Assembly: GCA_016795205.1 (NCBI GenBank)
Contig: JAEUHZ010000026.1
Coordinates: forward strand, 58,419-122,418
Source of the DNA: Planctomycetota bacterium
GTDB taxonomy: Bacteria > Planctomycetota > UBA1135 > GCA-002686595
Length of the DNA stretch: 64,000 nucleotides
Direction of reading: 5' to 3'
The translations under genes and the position numbers were made by a program. The first letter of the stretch is position 1, and each line of letters begins with the position of its first letter. Below are positions 1-8,693 of the stretch, in pieces. The notes beneath the pieces are model-generated. The model ran no database searches, was not told the origin of the DNA, and saw only the letters and a list, made by a program, of their open reading frames with translations.

Positions 1-939
1 TGCGCGCCCGTCCTCACCCGTGGAGGCCTCGGCGACGAGCGGCTGGGCACCGTCGGTGGACGCGGGCGAGGCACAGCGCACGGTGGCGCGCACGACCGGC
101 ACCCCGGTCTCGTCCGTCACGCCCACGGTGAGCCGGGCCAACGCCACGACGAGGCGCACGCCGGCTGGCGCGACGAGCTCCGCGGTCGGCACGCGCACGC
201 ACACGGGCAGTCCGACGCCGCCGATCCGCAGCGTGAACAGGGCCGGGGCGTCGAGCGACGGCGCGGCGATCGCGAAGCGGCCGTCGTCTCCCAGCTCGTC
301 GTGGCCCACGAACTGCTCGACGGTTTCGGCGCCGCGTGGCGGGCTCCAGACCGAGACGGTCAGCCCACGCGGGCTCTCCCCGGAGTCGAGCACGACCTCG
401 CCGCGCAGCACGAGGATCGCGGCCAGGCGCAAGACGACCTCGCGCTCGACCTCGAGCGCGCCACGCCAGCGCTCGAGCCCCTGCTGGTCGCGGATCCGCG
501 CGTTGAGGCGCTGGCCGAGGCGCGCGGGAACCTCGTCCAACGCGAGCTGGAGCTCGCCGCGCTCATCCGTCACGCCGTGGTAGGGGCGCTCACCCGCCGG
601 GCGCAGCTCGACCTGCGCTGCAGGGAGCGGCGCCTCCGACTCCGCCTCCAGCACGCGCAGCAGCAGCACGTCCCCGCTCTCCACCGCGTCGCCCGCCCGC
701 GTCGCCGCGTCCCGCGAGGACTCGAGCGTCACCTCCGCCGAGCGCGCCGCGCCGTGCCGGGCCTCCGGCCCCACCAGCTCGGGCTCGGGCTCGCGGGCCG
801 CGCGTGCCAGCGCGTCGGACACGCCCGGTTGGGCCGCTGTGGGCGCGCGGCCGGGGGGGGCCACGCCCCGAGCGATCAGCGCGGCCGAGGCCACGGCCAA
901 CACGAGCAACGCCAGGACGCTGGATCGCCGCAAGGTCAT
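1..939 (-). CDS. Secreted protein with regulatory-type beta-sandwich repeats (3' end outside window)
   Basis: The minus-strand frame opens at an ATG at 939 and stays open for 313 codons to the window edge, so only the N-terminal part is present. Residues 1-25 (MTLRRSSVLALLVLAVASAA) form a basic start and hydrophobic stretch typical of a signal peptide or membrane anchor. An Ala/Pro-rich linker follows, then segments such as QVELRPAGERPYHGVTDERG and VTDETGVPVVRATVRC. These resemble carboxypeptidase-regulatory or PEGA-like beta-sandwich repeats, usually found in surface proteins that bind carbohydrate or protein. No catalytic motif is visible. It lies 82 bases downstream of the pirin gene on the same strand. 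Both the family assignment and the function are tentative. Confidence 0.6.
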   Translation of the reverse strand, partial: MTLRRSSVLALLVLAVASAALIARGVAPPGRAPTAAQPGVSDALARAAREPEPELVGPEARHGAARSAEVTLESSRDAATRAGDAVESGDVLLLRVLEAESEAPLPAAQVELRPAGERPYHGVTDERGELQLALDEVPARLGQRLNARIRDQQGLERWRGALEVEREVVLRLAAILVLRGEVVLDSGESPRGLTVSVWSPPRGAETVEQFVGHDELGDDGRFAIAAPSLDAPALFTLRIGGVGLPVCVRVPTAELVAPAGVRLVVALARLTVGVTDETGVPVVRATVRCASPASTDGAQPLVAEASTGEDGRA

Positions 940-1021
940 CCCAGCTTGCGCCGGTCGCCTCGCGCTCGTCAACCCGCGCGCTCCGCGGCCTCCGCTCGCG
1001 CGCAGCGGCCGACCGACGCGA

Positions 1022-1720
1022 TCACTTCAGGTCGAACAGGACGAGCTCACTGGGCCCGTCGGTCCGCACGAGCAGCCGCGGCTCGTCGACGAGCGCCAGG
1101 GCGTCGCCCGCGTGGAGCTCGTGGCCGTGCGCCATGATGCTCCCGCGCGCCACGTGGAGCCACAGCGAGCGGCCACGCGCCGGCTCCCAGACGGCCTCCT
1201 CGCCACCCTCGAGCACCGCGTTCAGGATGCTGGCGTCCGCGCCCATCTTCACCGCGCCGTCGCGGCCGCCTTGGTCGGCGATCCGGCGAAACTTGCCGCG
1301 GCGATCGGCGAGCGGGATCGGGCGCTCCTCGTACGAGCTCTTCCCGCCGGCCTTGTCGGGCAGGATCCACATCTGGAGGAAGTGCACACCCTCGGTCTTC
1401 GAGGGGTTCCACTCGCTGTGCAGGATGCCCGTACCGGCGCTCATGCGTTGCACGTCGCCGGGGCGGATCACGCTGCCGTTCCCGAGCGAGTCCTTGTGCT
1501 CCAGGGCTCCTGCGAGCACCCAGGTCACGATCTCCATGTCGCGGTGCCCGTGGGTCGGGAAGCCGCTGGCCGCCCGGACCTGGTCGTCGTTCAGGACGCG
1601 CAGCGCACGGAACCCCATGTGCCGCGGGTCGTGGTACTCGCCGAACGAGAAGGTGTGGCGGCTGTCGAGCCAGTCGATCCGGGTGTGGCCGCGTTCCGAG
1701 GACTTCCGGGTGGTGATCAT
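1022..1720 (-). CDS. Pirin family protein (YhhW-type, possible quercetinase)
   Basis: A two-domain bicupin of 232 residues. Pirins bind one metal in the N-terminal cupin; some (E. coli YhhW) oxidise quercetin and others act as redox-responsive cofactors. The N-terminal metal site is intact: FPTHGHRDMEIV and GILHSEWNPS supply the three His and one Glu expected. I chose the ATG at 1720 (MITTRKSSERGHTRIDWLDS) because it matches the usual pirin start; the frame extends upstream to 1762 without conserved residues. The gene is transcribed away from the HxlR-type regulator at 1785, a common pairing in which the redox-sensitive regulator controls the pirin. The substrate cannot be told from the sequence. 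Confidence 0.9.
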   Translation of the reverse strand: MITTRKSSERGHTRIDWLDSRHTFSFGEYHDPRHMGFRALRVLNDDQVRAASGFPTHGHRDMEIVTWVLAGALEHKDSLGNGSVIRPGDVQRMSAGTGILHSEWNPSKTEGVHFLQMWILPDKAGGKSSYEERPIPLADRRGKFRRIADQGGRDGAVKMGADASILNAVLEGGEEAVWEPARGRSLWLHVARGSIMAHGHELHAGDALALVDEPRLLVRTDGPSELVLFDLK

Positions 1721-1784
1721 GAGAGGATCATGGCCGGCCGGCCCGGGCGCGCAAGGACGCACCGCGGGGTCAGCCCCTTACCCC
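1721..1784. promoter_or_regulatory. Divergent promoter region between pirin and HxlR regulator
   Basis: This 64-base gap separates two divergent starts and must hold both promoters. It contains a GGCCGGCCGGCC palindrome at its centre, which could equally reflect base composition. No convincing -35/-10 pair is visible. That the HxlR protein binds here is inferred from gene arrangement only. Confidence 0.35.
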
Positions 1785-2120
1785 ATGGTGAGCACGGATC
1801 CCCCGGCCGATTGTCCGATCCACGACGTGCAGCGACGCATCGGCGGCAAGTGGCACCTCGTGGTCCTGTGGCACCTGCGCGGAGGCCAGCGCGGCTTCGC
1901 GGAGCTCGAGCGCGCGATCGGCGACGTCTCGGCCAAGGCGCTGACCGAGGCGCTGCGGCACCTGGAGCAGGAGGGCCTCATCGCCCGCACTGTCCGCCCG
2001 GTCGTGCCGCCGCGCGTCGACTACGCGCTGACGCCGACCGGGACGACGCTCGTGCCGATCCTCGAGGCGCTGCAGGAGTGGTCGCTCCGGCATCGCCGGG
2101 CTGACGCTCGCGAGGTTTGA
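1785..2120 (+). CDS. HxlR-family transcriptional regulator
   Basis: A 111-residue winged-helix DNA-binding protein. The N-terminus ADCPIHDVQRRIGGKWHLVV carries the conserved HxlR cysteine (Cys9) followed by the GGKW signature. The middle reads RGFAELERAIGDVSAKALTE (recognition helix region) and the wing is VPPRVDYALTPTGTTL. HxlR proteins such as HypR and QorR sense quinones, aldehydes or disulfide stress through that cysteine. The ATG at 1785 puts the Cys at the usual position; the frame is open further upstream but without family similarity. Divergent from the pirin, it probably controls that gene and itself. Confidence 0.85.
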   Translation: MVSTDPPADCPIHDVQRRIGGKWHLVVLWHLRGGQRGFAELERAIGDVSAKALTEALRHLEQEGLIARTVRPVVPPRVDYALTPTGTTLVPILEALQEWSLRHRRADAREV

Positions 2121-2192
2121 CGCGATCTTCGTGGAATGGACCCGCGAGGCAGCGGTAGCGTGCCGCCCCTCGACCCCCGCCCCGCCCCCTCG

Positions 2193-3110
2193 ATGTCCGA
2201 CCTCGCCCTGCGCCTCGAGCACGTCACGAAGCGCTTCGACACCTTCACCGCCGTCGACGACCTGTCGCTCGCCGTGCCGTTCGGTTGCGTCTACGGGTTC
2301 CTGGGGCCCAACGGCGCGGGCAAGACGACGACGATCCGCATGAGCCTCTCGATCTACGAGCCCACCATGGGCCGGGTCGAGATCCTGGGCGCACGGTCGG
2401 CGCTCGACGTGCGCGCGCAGATCGGCTACCTGCCCGAGGAGAAGGGCCTCTACAAGAAGATGAAGGCCAAGGATCTGATCGCCTTCTTCGGCGGCCTGCG
2501 CGGGATGGACCCGGGCGAAGCACGGCGCGAGGCCGTGCGGCTCCTCGAGCGCTACGGTCTCGGCGGCTTCACCGACACCCGCTGCGAAGCGCTCTCGAAG
2601 GGCATGGGCCAGAAGGTCCAGGTGCTCGCGTCCGTGGTGCACAAGCCCAGGTTCGTCATCCTGGACGAGCCGTTCTCCGGCCTGGACCCGGTCAACCAGC
2701 AGGTCTTGGAGCAGGTGATCCTGGACCTGCGCGCGCAGGGCACGACGATCGTGTTCTCGACGCACATCATGGAGCACGCCGAGCGGCTCTGTGACCGGAT
2801 CGTCCTGATCGGCCGCGGCAAGCGCCTCTTCGACGGGACGATCGTCGAGGCCAAGCGCTCGATCCCGCGCAGCGTGCGCCTGCACACGGCCTCGGATCCC
2901 GAGCCGCTGCGCGCCGTGCGCGGCGTGACCGACGTCGTGCGCCTCGAGGGCGACGGTCACTGGGCCATCATGCTGGCCGAAGGGGCGCAGACCGACGAGG
3001 TCCTGCGGGCCTGCTTCCGCTCGGGCATCGAGCTCTCGTCGTTCGAGCGCCACGATCCCAGCCTGCGCGACGTCTTCCTGAAGTTCGTGGGCGAGGAGGC
3101 CGCGGCGTGA
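2193..3110 (+). CDS. ABC transporter ATP-binding protein (NatA-like)
   Basis: The ATPase subunit of an export-type ABC transporter, 305 residues from the ATG at 2193 (MSDLALRLEHVTKRFDTFTA). An in-frame ATG at 2136 would add 19 Pro/Arg-rich residues and is less likely. Walker A is GPNGAGKTTT, the signature loop is the divergent LSKGMGQKVQ, Walker B is FVILDEPFSGLDP, and the switch His lies in FSTHIME. A C-terminal extension of about 90 residues, which ends in SLRDVFLKFVGEEAAA, is typical of NatA/YhaQ-type subunits. The stop overlaps the permease start at 3107 by 4 bases, so the two are translationally coupled. The substrate (sodium, drug or peptide) is unknown. Confidence 0.9.
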   Translation: MSDLALRLEHVTKRFDTFTAVDDLSLAVPFGCVYGFLGPNGAGKTTTIRMSLSIYEPTMGRVEILGARSALDVRAQIGYLPEEKGLYKKMKAKDLIAFFGGLRGMDPGEARREAVRLLERYGLGGFTDTRCEALSKGMGQKVQVLASVVHKPRFVILDEPFSGLDPVNQQVLEQVILDLRAQGTTIVFSTHIMEHAERLCDRIVLIGRGKRLFDGTIVEAKRSIPRSVRLHTASDPEPLRAVRGVTDVVRLEGDGHWAIMLAEGAQTDEVLRACFRSGIELSSFERHDPSLRDVFLKFVGEEAAA

Positions 3111-4492
3111 AGTACGCACTGCGCATCGCCTTCCGCGAGTTCGGCGAGCACGTCAAGACGAAGGGCTTCATCATCGGGCTGATCTTGTTCCCCGTGCTGG
3201 TCTTCGCCGGGTTCCGAGTGCCGGCCATCCTGGAGCAGATCTCGAAGCCCACGCGCGCCTTCGCCGTGATCGATCCGACCGGGAGGTTCACTGCGATCGT
3301 CGACGAGGCCGTCGAGCGCGACTGGCAGGAGCGTGACGACAAGGCCCGTCTGGTCTGGCTGGAGAAGAAGAAGGCCGACGCCCAGCTCGCCGACCACGTC
3401 CCGGAGAAGCGGCTCTTCCGGCGGGTGGAGGTCCCGCCCGAGGCGATCGGTGCCGACCTCTCGGAGACGATCGCCAACCTGAAGCCCTGGCTCACCGGCG
3501 AGCGCAAGGTGCACACCGACGACGGCGAGCAGGAGCTGTTCGCGCTGATCGTCTTCCCGCCGGTCGCAGGGCAAGTGCGCAAGGGCGTCCAGTACTGGTC
3601 GACGAACCTGACGGACGAGGCCTTGTCGAAGTTGGTCTCGCGTGCGCTGGCCGAGGACCTGCGTCGCAAGGAATACACGGAGAAGGGCATCCCACAGGCC
3701 GAGGTCGAGCGCATCGCGCGCATCGACGTCAAGTTCGACGACAAGGACCCGCGCAAGGCCGCGGGCGAGGAGGACGTCGGCACGGCCGAGAAGCTGCGGC
3801 AGTGGGCCCCGGTCGGGTTCGTCTACCTGATGTTCGTGGCGATGATGACCGTCGCCCAGATGCTGCTCTCCAGCACGGTCGAGGAGAAAGCCAGTCGGAT
3901 CTTCGAGGTCCTGCTCTCGTCGGTCACGCCGTGGGAGCTCATGCTGGGCAAGCTGATCGGCGTCGCTGCCGTCGGCCTCACGATGTTCGCGGCTTGGCTG
4001 GTCTCGCTGTTCGTCGTGCTGCGCTTCGCCTCGGGCGGCGTCGGCGAGGTCGCCGGGCCGCTCATGAGCCTGGTGTTCACGCCTGGGGTGCTGGTGCCCT
4101 TGGCGGCCTACTTCCTGCTGGGGTTCCTGCTGTACGCCAGCCTGCTGCTCGCGCTGGGCAGCCTGTGCAACACGCTCAAGGAAGCACAGAACTTCATGAG
4201 CCCGGTCATGATCGTGCTCATGATCCCGCTCTTCGCCATGATCTTCGTGGCACGCGACCCCAACGGCGTCCTGGCCAAGGTCCTGTCGTGGATCCCGCCC
4301 TTCACGCCGTTCACGATGATGAATCGCATCGCGGGCGACCCGGCGGGCTGGGAGATCGCGGGGACGCTCGGCCTGCTCCTGGTGTCCGTGGCGCTCATGC
4401 TGTGGCTCGCGGGCCGCATCTTCAGGAACGGCGTGCTGCGCACCGGCGCGCCGCCCAAGATCGTGGAGCTGTGGCGGCTCCTGCGCGGCTGA
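3107..4492 (+). CDS. ABC-2 type transporter permease (NatB/YhaP-like)
   Basis: A 461-residue membrane partner of the preceding ATPase. One membrane segment lies near residues 21-43 (GFIIGLILFPVLVFAGFRV). A long extracytoplasmic loop of about 190 residues follows, then five or six segments from about residue 238 to the C-terminus. The stretch MLLSSTVEEKASRIFEVLLS is the cytoplasmic coupling sequence characteristic of NatB-like permeases. The start overlaps the ATPase stop (GTGA). The gene ends 4 bases from the oppositely oriented oleD-like gene, with no room for a separate terminator. Export of sodium or a toxic compound is the family's usual role; the substrate here is not determinable. Confidence 0.9.
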   Translation: MKYALRIAFREFGEHVKTKGFIIGLILFPVLVFAGFRVPAILEQISKPTRAFAVIDPTGRFTAIVDEAVERDWQERDDKARLVWLEKKKADAQLADHVPEKRLFRRVEVPPEAIGADLSETIANLKPWLTGERKVHTDDGEQELFALIVFPPVAGQVRKGVQYWSTNLTDEALSKLVSRALAEDLRRKEYTEKGIPQAEVERIARIDVKFDDKDPRKAAGEEDVGTAEKLRQWAPVGFVYLMFVAMMTVAQMLLSSTVEEKASRIFEVLLSSVTPWELMLGKLIGVAAVGLTMFAAWLVSLFVVLRFASGGVGEVAGPLMSLVFTPGVLVPLAAYFLLGFLLYASLLLALGSLCNTLKEAQNFMSPVMIVLMIPLFAMIFVARDPNGVLAKVLSWIPPFTPFTMMNRIAGDPAGWEIAGTLGLLLVSVALMLWLAGRIFRNGVLRTGAPPKIVELWRLLRG

Positions 4493-4496
4493 GCTG

Positions 4497-5486
4497 TCAG
4501 GGCGCGCAGATCGAGCGCACGGCCCGCTCGGTCATCTGCGCGTTGTCGACGCGCTCGAAGTAGCCGCAATCCCGCTGCGTCGGACCCAGGTCGTAGGTGT
4601 GCGAACGCGCGAGCTGCAGCGCGACGAAGCGCGTCATGGGTGGTTCGCCGGGGCGCCGCGTGATCGCCCACCAAGCCTCGCAGACCGCGCCGGCAGCGCG
4701 CGCCACCGCCAGCGGCACGCGGCCGCGGGGACCGGGCTGGCCGGCGCGCGCCAGCACCTCGGCCAGCCAGCTCCAGATCGCGACGGGCTCCGACTGCGCG
4801 ACGAAGTACGCCCGGCCGGCGTGCGGCGCGGCCGGCTCGAGCCGATCGGCCGCATCGAGGTGCGCCCAGGCCGCGTTCTCGACGTCGGTGATCGACACGA
4901 GGTTCCGACCGTCACCCACGATCCAGAGCTTCCCGGCGCGTGCGCGCTCGGCGACGCGCGGCAGGAGGTGCGGGTCTCCCGGTCCGACCAGGAGATGCGG
5001 CCGCAAGGCGACGGTCGTGATCCCGCGTCCGTTCCAGGAGAGCACGTGCCGCTCCGCGAGCAGCTTCGTGCGCGGGTAGTGCGCCAGGAACGACCGCGCA
5101 GTGGGCAGGTCGTTCGACGCTCCCAAGTGGTCCAAGCCATCGAAGCACACGCTGGGCGAGCTGGTGTGGACCAACCGCGGCACGCCAGCCTTGATCGCCG
5201 CCGCCACGACCGCGGTCGTCCCGATCACGTTGACGCGCTCGTACTCGGCGCGTGGGCCAAAGACCCCGGCCTTGGCGGCGACGTGGAAGACGCAGGCGAC
5301 GCCCCGCATGGCGCGCGCCAGCGCCGTCGCGTCGGTCAGGTCGCCGACCTCGCAGCGCGCGCCCAGCGCTTCGACCGTGGCGTGGCGCGAGCGCGAGTAG
5401 CTCACGACGTCGTCGCCGCGCGCGCGCAGGAGCCGCACGATCGCGAGGCCCAGGAACCCACCGCCGCCGGTGACGAGGCACTTCAT
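4497..5486 (-). CDS. oleD: OleD-like 2-alkyl-3-oxoalkanoate reductase (NAD(P)-dependent)
   Basis: An extended short-chain dehydrogenase of 329 residues in the 3-beta-HSD-like group. The Rossmann loop is LVTGGGGFLG (residues 4-13) and the catalytic set is Ser110 with Tyr137-x3-Lys141 in HYPRTKLLAE. OleD reduces the beta-keto acid made by OleA to the beta-hydroxy acid used by OleC. The ATG at 5486 overlaps the stop of the OleC gene by 4 bases, and OleB lies just beyond, so gene order supports OleD over a generic epimerase. It is the last gene of the long minus-strand operon. By sequence alone a sterol-type or sugar-nucleotide dehydrogenase could not be excluded. Confidence 0.88.
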   Translation of the reverse strand: MKCLVTGGGGFLGLAIVRLLRARGDDVVSYSRSRHATVEALGARCEVGDLTDATALARAMRGVACVFHVAAKAGVFGPRAEYERVNVIGTTAVVAAAIKAGVPRLVHTSSPSVCFDGLDHLGASNDLPTARSFLAHYPRTKLLAERHVLSWNGRGITTVALRPHLLVGPGDPHLLPRVAERARAGKLWIVGDGRNLVSITDVENAAWAHLDAADRLEPAAPHAGRAYFVAQSEPVAIWSWLAEVLARAGQPGPRGRVPLAVARAAGAVCEAWWAITRRPGEPPMTRFVALQLARSHTYDLGPTQRDCGYFERVDNAQMTERAVRSICAP

Positions 5487-7216
5487 CGCCCGGCGGCGCC
5501 CAGTCGGCGCTCGGCCCAGGCGGCCAGCTCCTCGCGCCGGATCTTCGCGTTGTGGCGCGCGTCGACCGGGAAGTCGGCGTGGAACAGGGTGGCCGCGATC
5601 TCGGGTGGGCGGTGCGGCCCTGCGGCCCGCAGGCGCTCGCGGCGCAGTGCGGCGAGCTCGTCGGCGAGCTGGCGCGCCTCGGCCCCGCGCGGCACGCGAC
5701 CGTCGTGCGGCTCGACGACCAGGACGGCGCGCTGCGCGCCGCGCGGGCCGACGCCGACCAGCGCCGAGCGGCTCACGAGCGGGTGGAGATCGCAGGCGTT
5801 CTCGACCGGGACGGGGTAGACGGCACCGTGCTGCTGCTCGATGCGGTGCGCCTTGCGTCCGGCCAGCCACAGGCGGTCGGCGTCGTCGATCCAGCCGACG
5901 TCGCCCGTGCGGTGCCAGGTGCCCAGCTCGCCGTCCGCGATCTTGGACAGCGCGTTCGCGCGCGGGTCGTCCACGTAGGCGCGCGTGACGACCGGGCCCC
6001 GGACGCAGACCTCGCCCAGCTCGCCCCGCGGGCGCGCCCCAGGCCAGCGCGGCACGGCCTGGTCGTCGACCGGGATCAGCCCGATCTCGGCCCCGGGCGC
6101 GGCCCGCCCCACGCAACTGCCGCCGCCGCCTTCGACCAGCGGACGCACGCGCTCCAGCTCGGCGCCAGCGATCGACGTCACCGGCAGGCACTCGGTCGCG
6201 CCGTAGGGCGTGTGGACCTCGCCGTCGGGCGCGATGCGCGCACGGAAAGCGGCCACGAGCCCCGCCGGCACCGGGGCACCCGCGATCCACGCGCCGCGCA
6301 GCGCCGGGAAGGTCAGCCCGCGCGCGGTGGCGTGCTCGACGACGCGCCGCCAGATCGCGGGCGAGCCGAAGGTGTACGTGCAGCGGTGCGTGAGCAGCGC
6401 GCTGGCGATCGCGTCGGGTGCACAATTCGCGGGGCGCGAGGGGTCCAGGCGCGGCACCACGCAGGTCGCGCCGAAGGCCGCGTCGAACAAGGCGAACAGC
6501 GGAAAGCAGGCCAGGTCCACCTGTCCCGGCTCGATCCCGCACAGCGCGCGCAGCGCCTCGATCTGCGCCGCGAACGCGCCGTGGTGGTAGAGCACGCCCT
6601 TGGCGGGGCCCGTGGAGCCGGACGTGAACAGGATCGCGGCCGGGTCGTCGCACGACGTCGACGCGGGCTCGAACGGGCCTGCGCCGCGCTCCTCGATCTC
6701 GCGCAGCGTGCGGCCGACGGGGAAGCGTCGAGGTCCCACGATCACGTCGATCGAGACGCTCGGCAACGCGGCGCCCAGCGCGCTCCTCAAGGCGTGCGCC
6801 AGCGGGATCCCGAGGAAGGCCTTGGGGGCCGTGCGCGCCAGACAGCGCACGAGCGCACGCGGGCCGAGGCCGGGGTCGACCACGACCGGCACGGCCCCCA
6901 GTCGGAACAGGCCGAAGACGAGGGCGACCAGGTCCGCGCCCGGGCGCACGAGCAGCGCGGCGCGATCGCCGCGCGCCAGGCCCAGGTCCAAGAGGCCGCG
7001 GGCGATGGCCGCGGCGCGCGCGTCGAGCTCGGCGTAGCTCGTCGTGCGCCAGCCCGCGCGGCCCTCGGGCTCGACCACGGCGGCGAGGTCCGGCGTCGCG
7101 CGCGCCGTGCGCGGCAGGCAGGCGCCCACGTTGACGGCTGGACGCGGAGCCGGGAGGGGCGGACCGCGCAGCACGAGGCCCGTGCAGAGCTCGGTCGGGG
7201 TCCGGGTCGCGCTCAT
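5483..7216 (-). CDS. oleC: OleC-like beta-lactone synthetase (AMP-dependent ligase family)
   Basis: A 577-residue acyl-adenylate-forming enzyme. OleC activates the 2-alkyl-3-hydroxy acid with ATP and closes it to a cis-beta-lactone. Visible ANL motifs are ILFTSGSTGPAKGVLY (phosphate loop), TPYGATECLPV (A5), WHRTGDVGWID (A7) and the C-terminal lysine in NAKIRREEL. The segment FPLFALFDAAFGATCVVPRL resembles OleC proteins rather than CoA ligases, as far as I can judge from memory. The ATG at 7216 overlaps the OleB stop (ATGA), and the 3' end overlaps OleD. The B-C-D order strengthens the call; a long-chain acyl-CoA ligase is the alternative. Confidence 0.9.
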   Translation of the reverse strand: MSATRTPTELCTGLVLRGPPLPAPRPAVNVGACLPRTARATPDLAAVVEPEGRAGWRTTSYAELDARAAAIARGLLDLGLARGDRAALLVRPGADLVALVFGLFRLGAVPVVVDPGLGPRALVRCLARTAPKAFLGIPLAHALRSALGAALPSVSIDVIVGPRRFPVGRTLREIEERGAGPFEPASTSCDDPAAILFTSGSTGPAKGVLYHHGAFAAQIEALRALCGIEPGQVDLACFPLFALFDAAFGATCVVPRLDPSRPANCAPDAIASALLTHRCTYTFGSPAIWRRVVEHATARGLTFPALRGAWIAGAPVPAGLVAAFRARIAPDGEVHTPYGATECLPVTSIAGAELERVRPLVEGGGGSCVGRAAPGAEIGLIPVDDQAVPRWPGARPRGELGEVCVRGPVVTRAYVDDPRANALSKIADGELGTWHRTGDVGWIDDADRLWLAGRKAHRIEQQHGAVYPVPVENACDLHPLVSRSALVGVGPRGAQRAVLVVEPHDGRVPRGAEARQLADELAALRRERLRAAGPHRPPEIAATLFHADFPVDARHNAKIRREELAAWAERRLGAAGR

Positions 7217-8106
7217 CGCCCGAGCAGCGCGCGAAGCTCGGCTGCCACGATGTCCGGCGCCTCCTCGACGACCAGGTGCCCGGCGTGCTCGACGGGGACC
7301 ACGCGTGCCGCCGGCAGGCGGCTCTGCCACTGCGCGCGGAACCGTGGCGTGAAGCACCAGTCGCGCTGGCCCCAGACGATCGTGACGGGTTTCGCCACGA
7401 AACGCGCCACGCCCTGCGCGGCGCGGGCCAGCTCGTCCCAAGACGGGTGCTTGGACGTCGTCGGGATGTCCTCGATGAAGCCCCGGATCGCGCGTCGGTC
7501 CAGGGGCGTGCGGTAGGGGAACGCGTAGCCGGCACGCGCCGCCGGCGACAGTCGCGCGCGGTCCGCGAGGCCGTAGCGCGGCAGGAGTCCGGCGAACGCG
7601 TTGAGCTGCTCGACCAAGGCCGGGCCCAGGAGCGGCGCGCGGCAGGCGCGGATCCTGAGCGGCAGCGGGCCGGGGAAGGCCGCCGTGTTCAAGACCAGGA
7701 GGCGCGCGAAACGGCCTGGGGCGCGCTGGGCGAGCGACATGCCGATCGCACCGCCCCAGTCGTGCACGACCAGCGTGACGCGCTCCAGGTCGAGGTGCTC
7801 GACGAGCTGCAGGGCGTTCTCGGCGTGCGCCGCGAGGCTGTAGCGCCAGCGCGCGGGCTTGGACGACAGTCCACAACCGATGTGGTCGGGCGCGATGCAG
7901 CGTGCGTCGCCGGAGAACTCCGCGACCAGCCGCCGCCACAGGAACGACCAGGTCGGGTTGCCGTGCAGGAACAGGAGCGGCTGCGCCTCGCGTGGACCCT
8001 CGTCCAGGAAGTGCATCGCGCCGCCGTCGACCTGCAGGTAGTGCCCCGTGAAGGGATACTCGGCCCGCACGTCCGGCGGCAGCTCCAGGACGGGGGGGGC
8101 GCTCAC
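7213..8106 (-). CDS. oleB: OleB-like beta-lactone decarboxylase (haloalkane-dehalogenase fold)
   Basis: A 297-residue alpha/beta hydrolase. The nucleophile is Asp116 in TLVVHDWGGAIGM, very close to its position in characterised OleB. The oxyanion region is FLHGNPTWSFLWR and the catalytic His lies in VEHAGHLVVEEAP. OleB decarboxylates the cis-beta-lactone from OleC to give CO2 and the cis-alkene. Sequence alone also fits a haloalkane dehalogenase, but the overlap with OleC decides in favour of OleB. The start is a GTG at 8106 overlapping the PPTase stop by 4 bases. In Xanthomonas, Ole proteins assemble with OleB at the membrane, and something similar may happen here. Confidence 0.9.
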   Translation of the reverse strand: MSAPPVLELPPDVRAEYPFTGHYLQVDGGAMHFLDEGPREAQPLLFLHGNPTWSFLWRRLVAEFSGDARCIAPDHIGCGLSSKPARWRYSLAAHAENALQLVEHLDLERVTLVVHDWGGAIGMSLAQRAPGRFARLLVLNTAAFPGPLPLRIRACRAPLLGPALVEQLNAFAGLLPRYGLADRARLSPAARAGYAFPYRTPLDRRAIRGFIEDIPTTSKHPSWDELARAAQGVARFVAKPVTIVWGQRDWCFTPRFRAQWQSRLPAARVVPVEHAGHLVVEEAPDIVAAELRALLGR

Positions 8107-8693
8107 GTGACCTGCTCCTCCCCGGCGTGGAGCGCCCAGGCGACCTCGAACGCGGCGTCGCAGGAGACCGCGGCCGCGTGACCCTGCCACACGCACAGGC
8201 GCGTCTCGTGAGCGCTACCGCGGTGCTCGAGCACGAGCACGTCGGGCGCCGGGGCGGCCACCAGACGGCAGCGAGCGAGCTCGAGGATGCCGCAGCCGGC
8301 CTTCTTGAGCACGGCTTCCTTGGCGGTCCACAGACGGAAGAACGACTCCCACGTGAACCCGCCCAGGAGCTCGAGCTCCTCGCGCGCCGCCGCGCGTCGC
8401 ACCGTCTCCTGCCGGCGCGGGGCGATGGCCTCGACGTCCACGCCGACGGGCGCGCGCGCCACGACGCCGGCCGAGAGGCCGCGCGCGTGGCTGATCGACC
8501 AGTGCCAGCCGTTCGAGGGCCGGGGTGCGTCGTGCTCGCCCTTCGTGAGCGGGCCCAACGCGGCCCCGGTGTGCTGCGCCGCGAGCGCCAGGGCGGAGCG
8601 CGCGTGCGCGGAACGTGCGGCGACGCGCTCGGCCCCGCTCAGCCGCTCGAGCGCCGGATCGGCCTGCAGCAGGGCCACCTGCAGCGTGCTCAC
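8103..8693 (-). CDS. 4'-phosphopantetheinyl transferase (Sfp/HetI-like)
   Basis: A 196-residue transferase that moves the phosphopantetheine arm from CoA to the serine of a carrier protein. The magnesium-binding motif is PVGVDVEAI and the second signature is FFRLWTAKEAVLKKAGCGI; SNGWHWSISHARG matches the substrate-binding strand of the Sfp group. The GTG start at 8693 overlaps the enoyl reductase stop and the gene overlaps oleB at its 3' end. Its position strongly suggests it is dedicated to the ACP encoded at 13630-13899. A PPTase inside an ole operon is unusual and implies the pathway uses its own carrier instead of the housekeeping one. Confidence 0.92.
   Translation of the reverse strand: MSTLQVALLQADPALERLSGAERVAARSAHARSALALAAQHTGAALGPLTKGEHDAPRPSNGWHWSISHARGLSAGVVARAPVGVDVEAIAPRRQETVRRAAAREELELLGGFTWESFFRLWTAKEAVLKKAGCGILELARCRLVAAPAPDVLVLEHRGSAHETRLCVWQGHAAAVSCDAAFEVAWALHAGEEQVT

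Noticed and set aside
7213..8106. Haloalkane dehalogenase
   Set aside because: Motifs fit, but the gene overlaps an OleC-type gene followed by OleD, so OleB beta-lactone decarboxylase is the better call.
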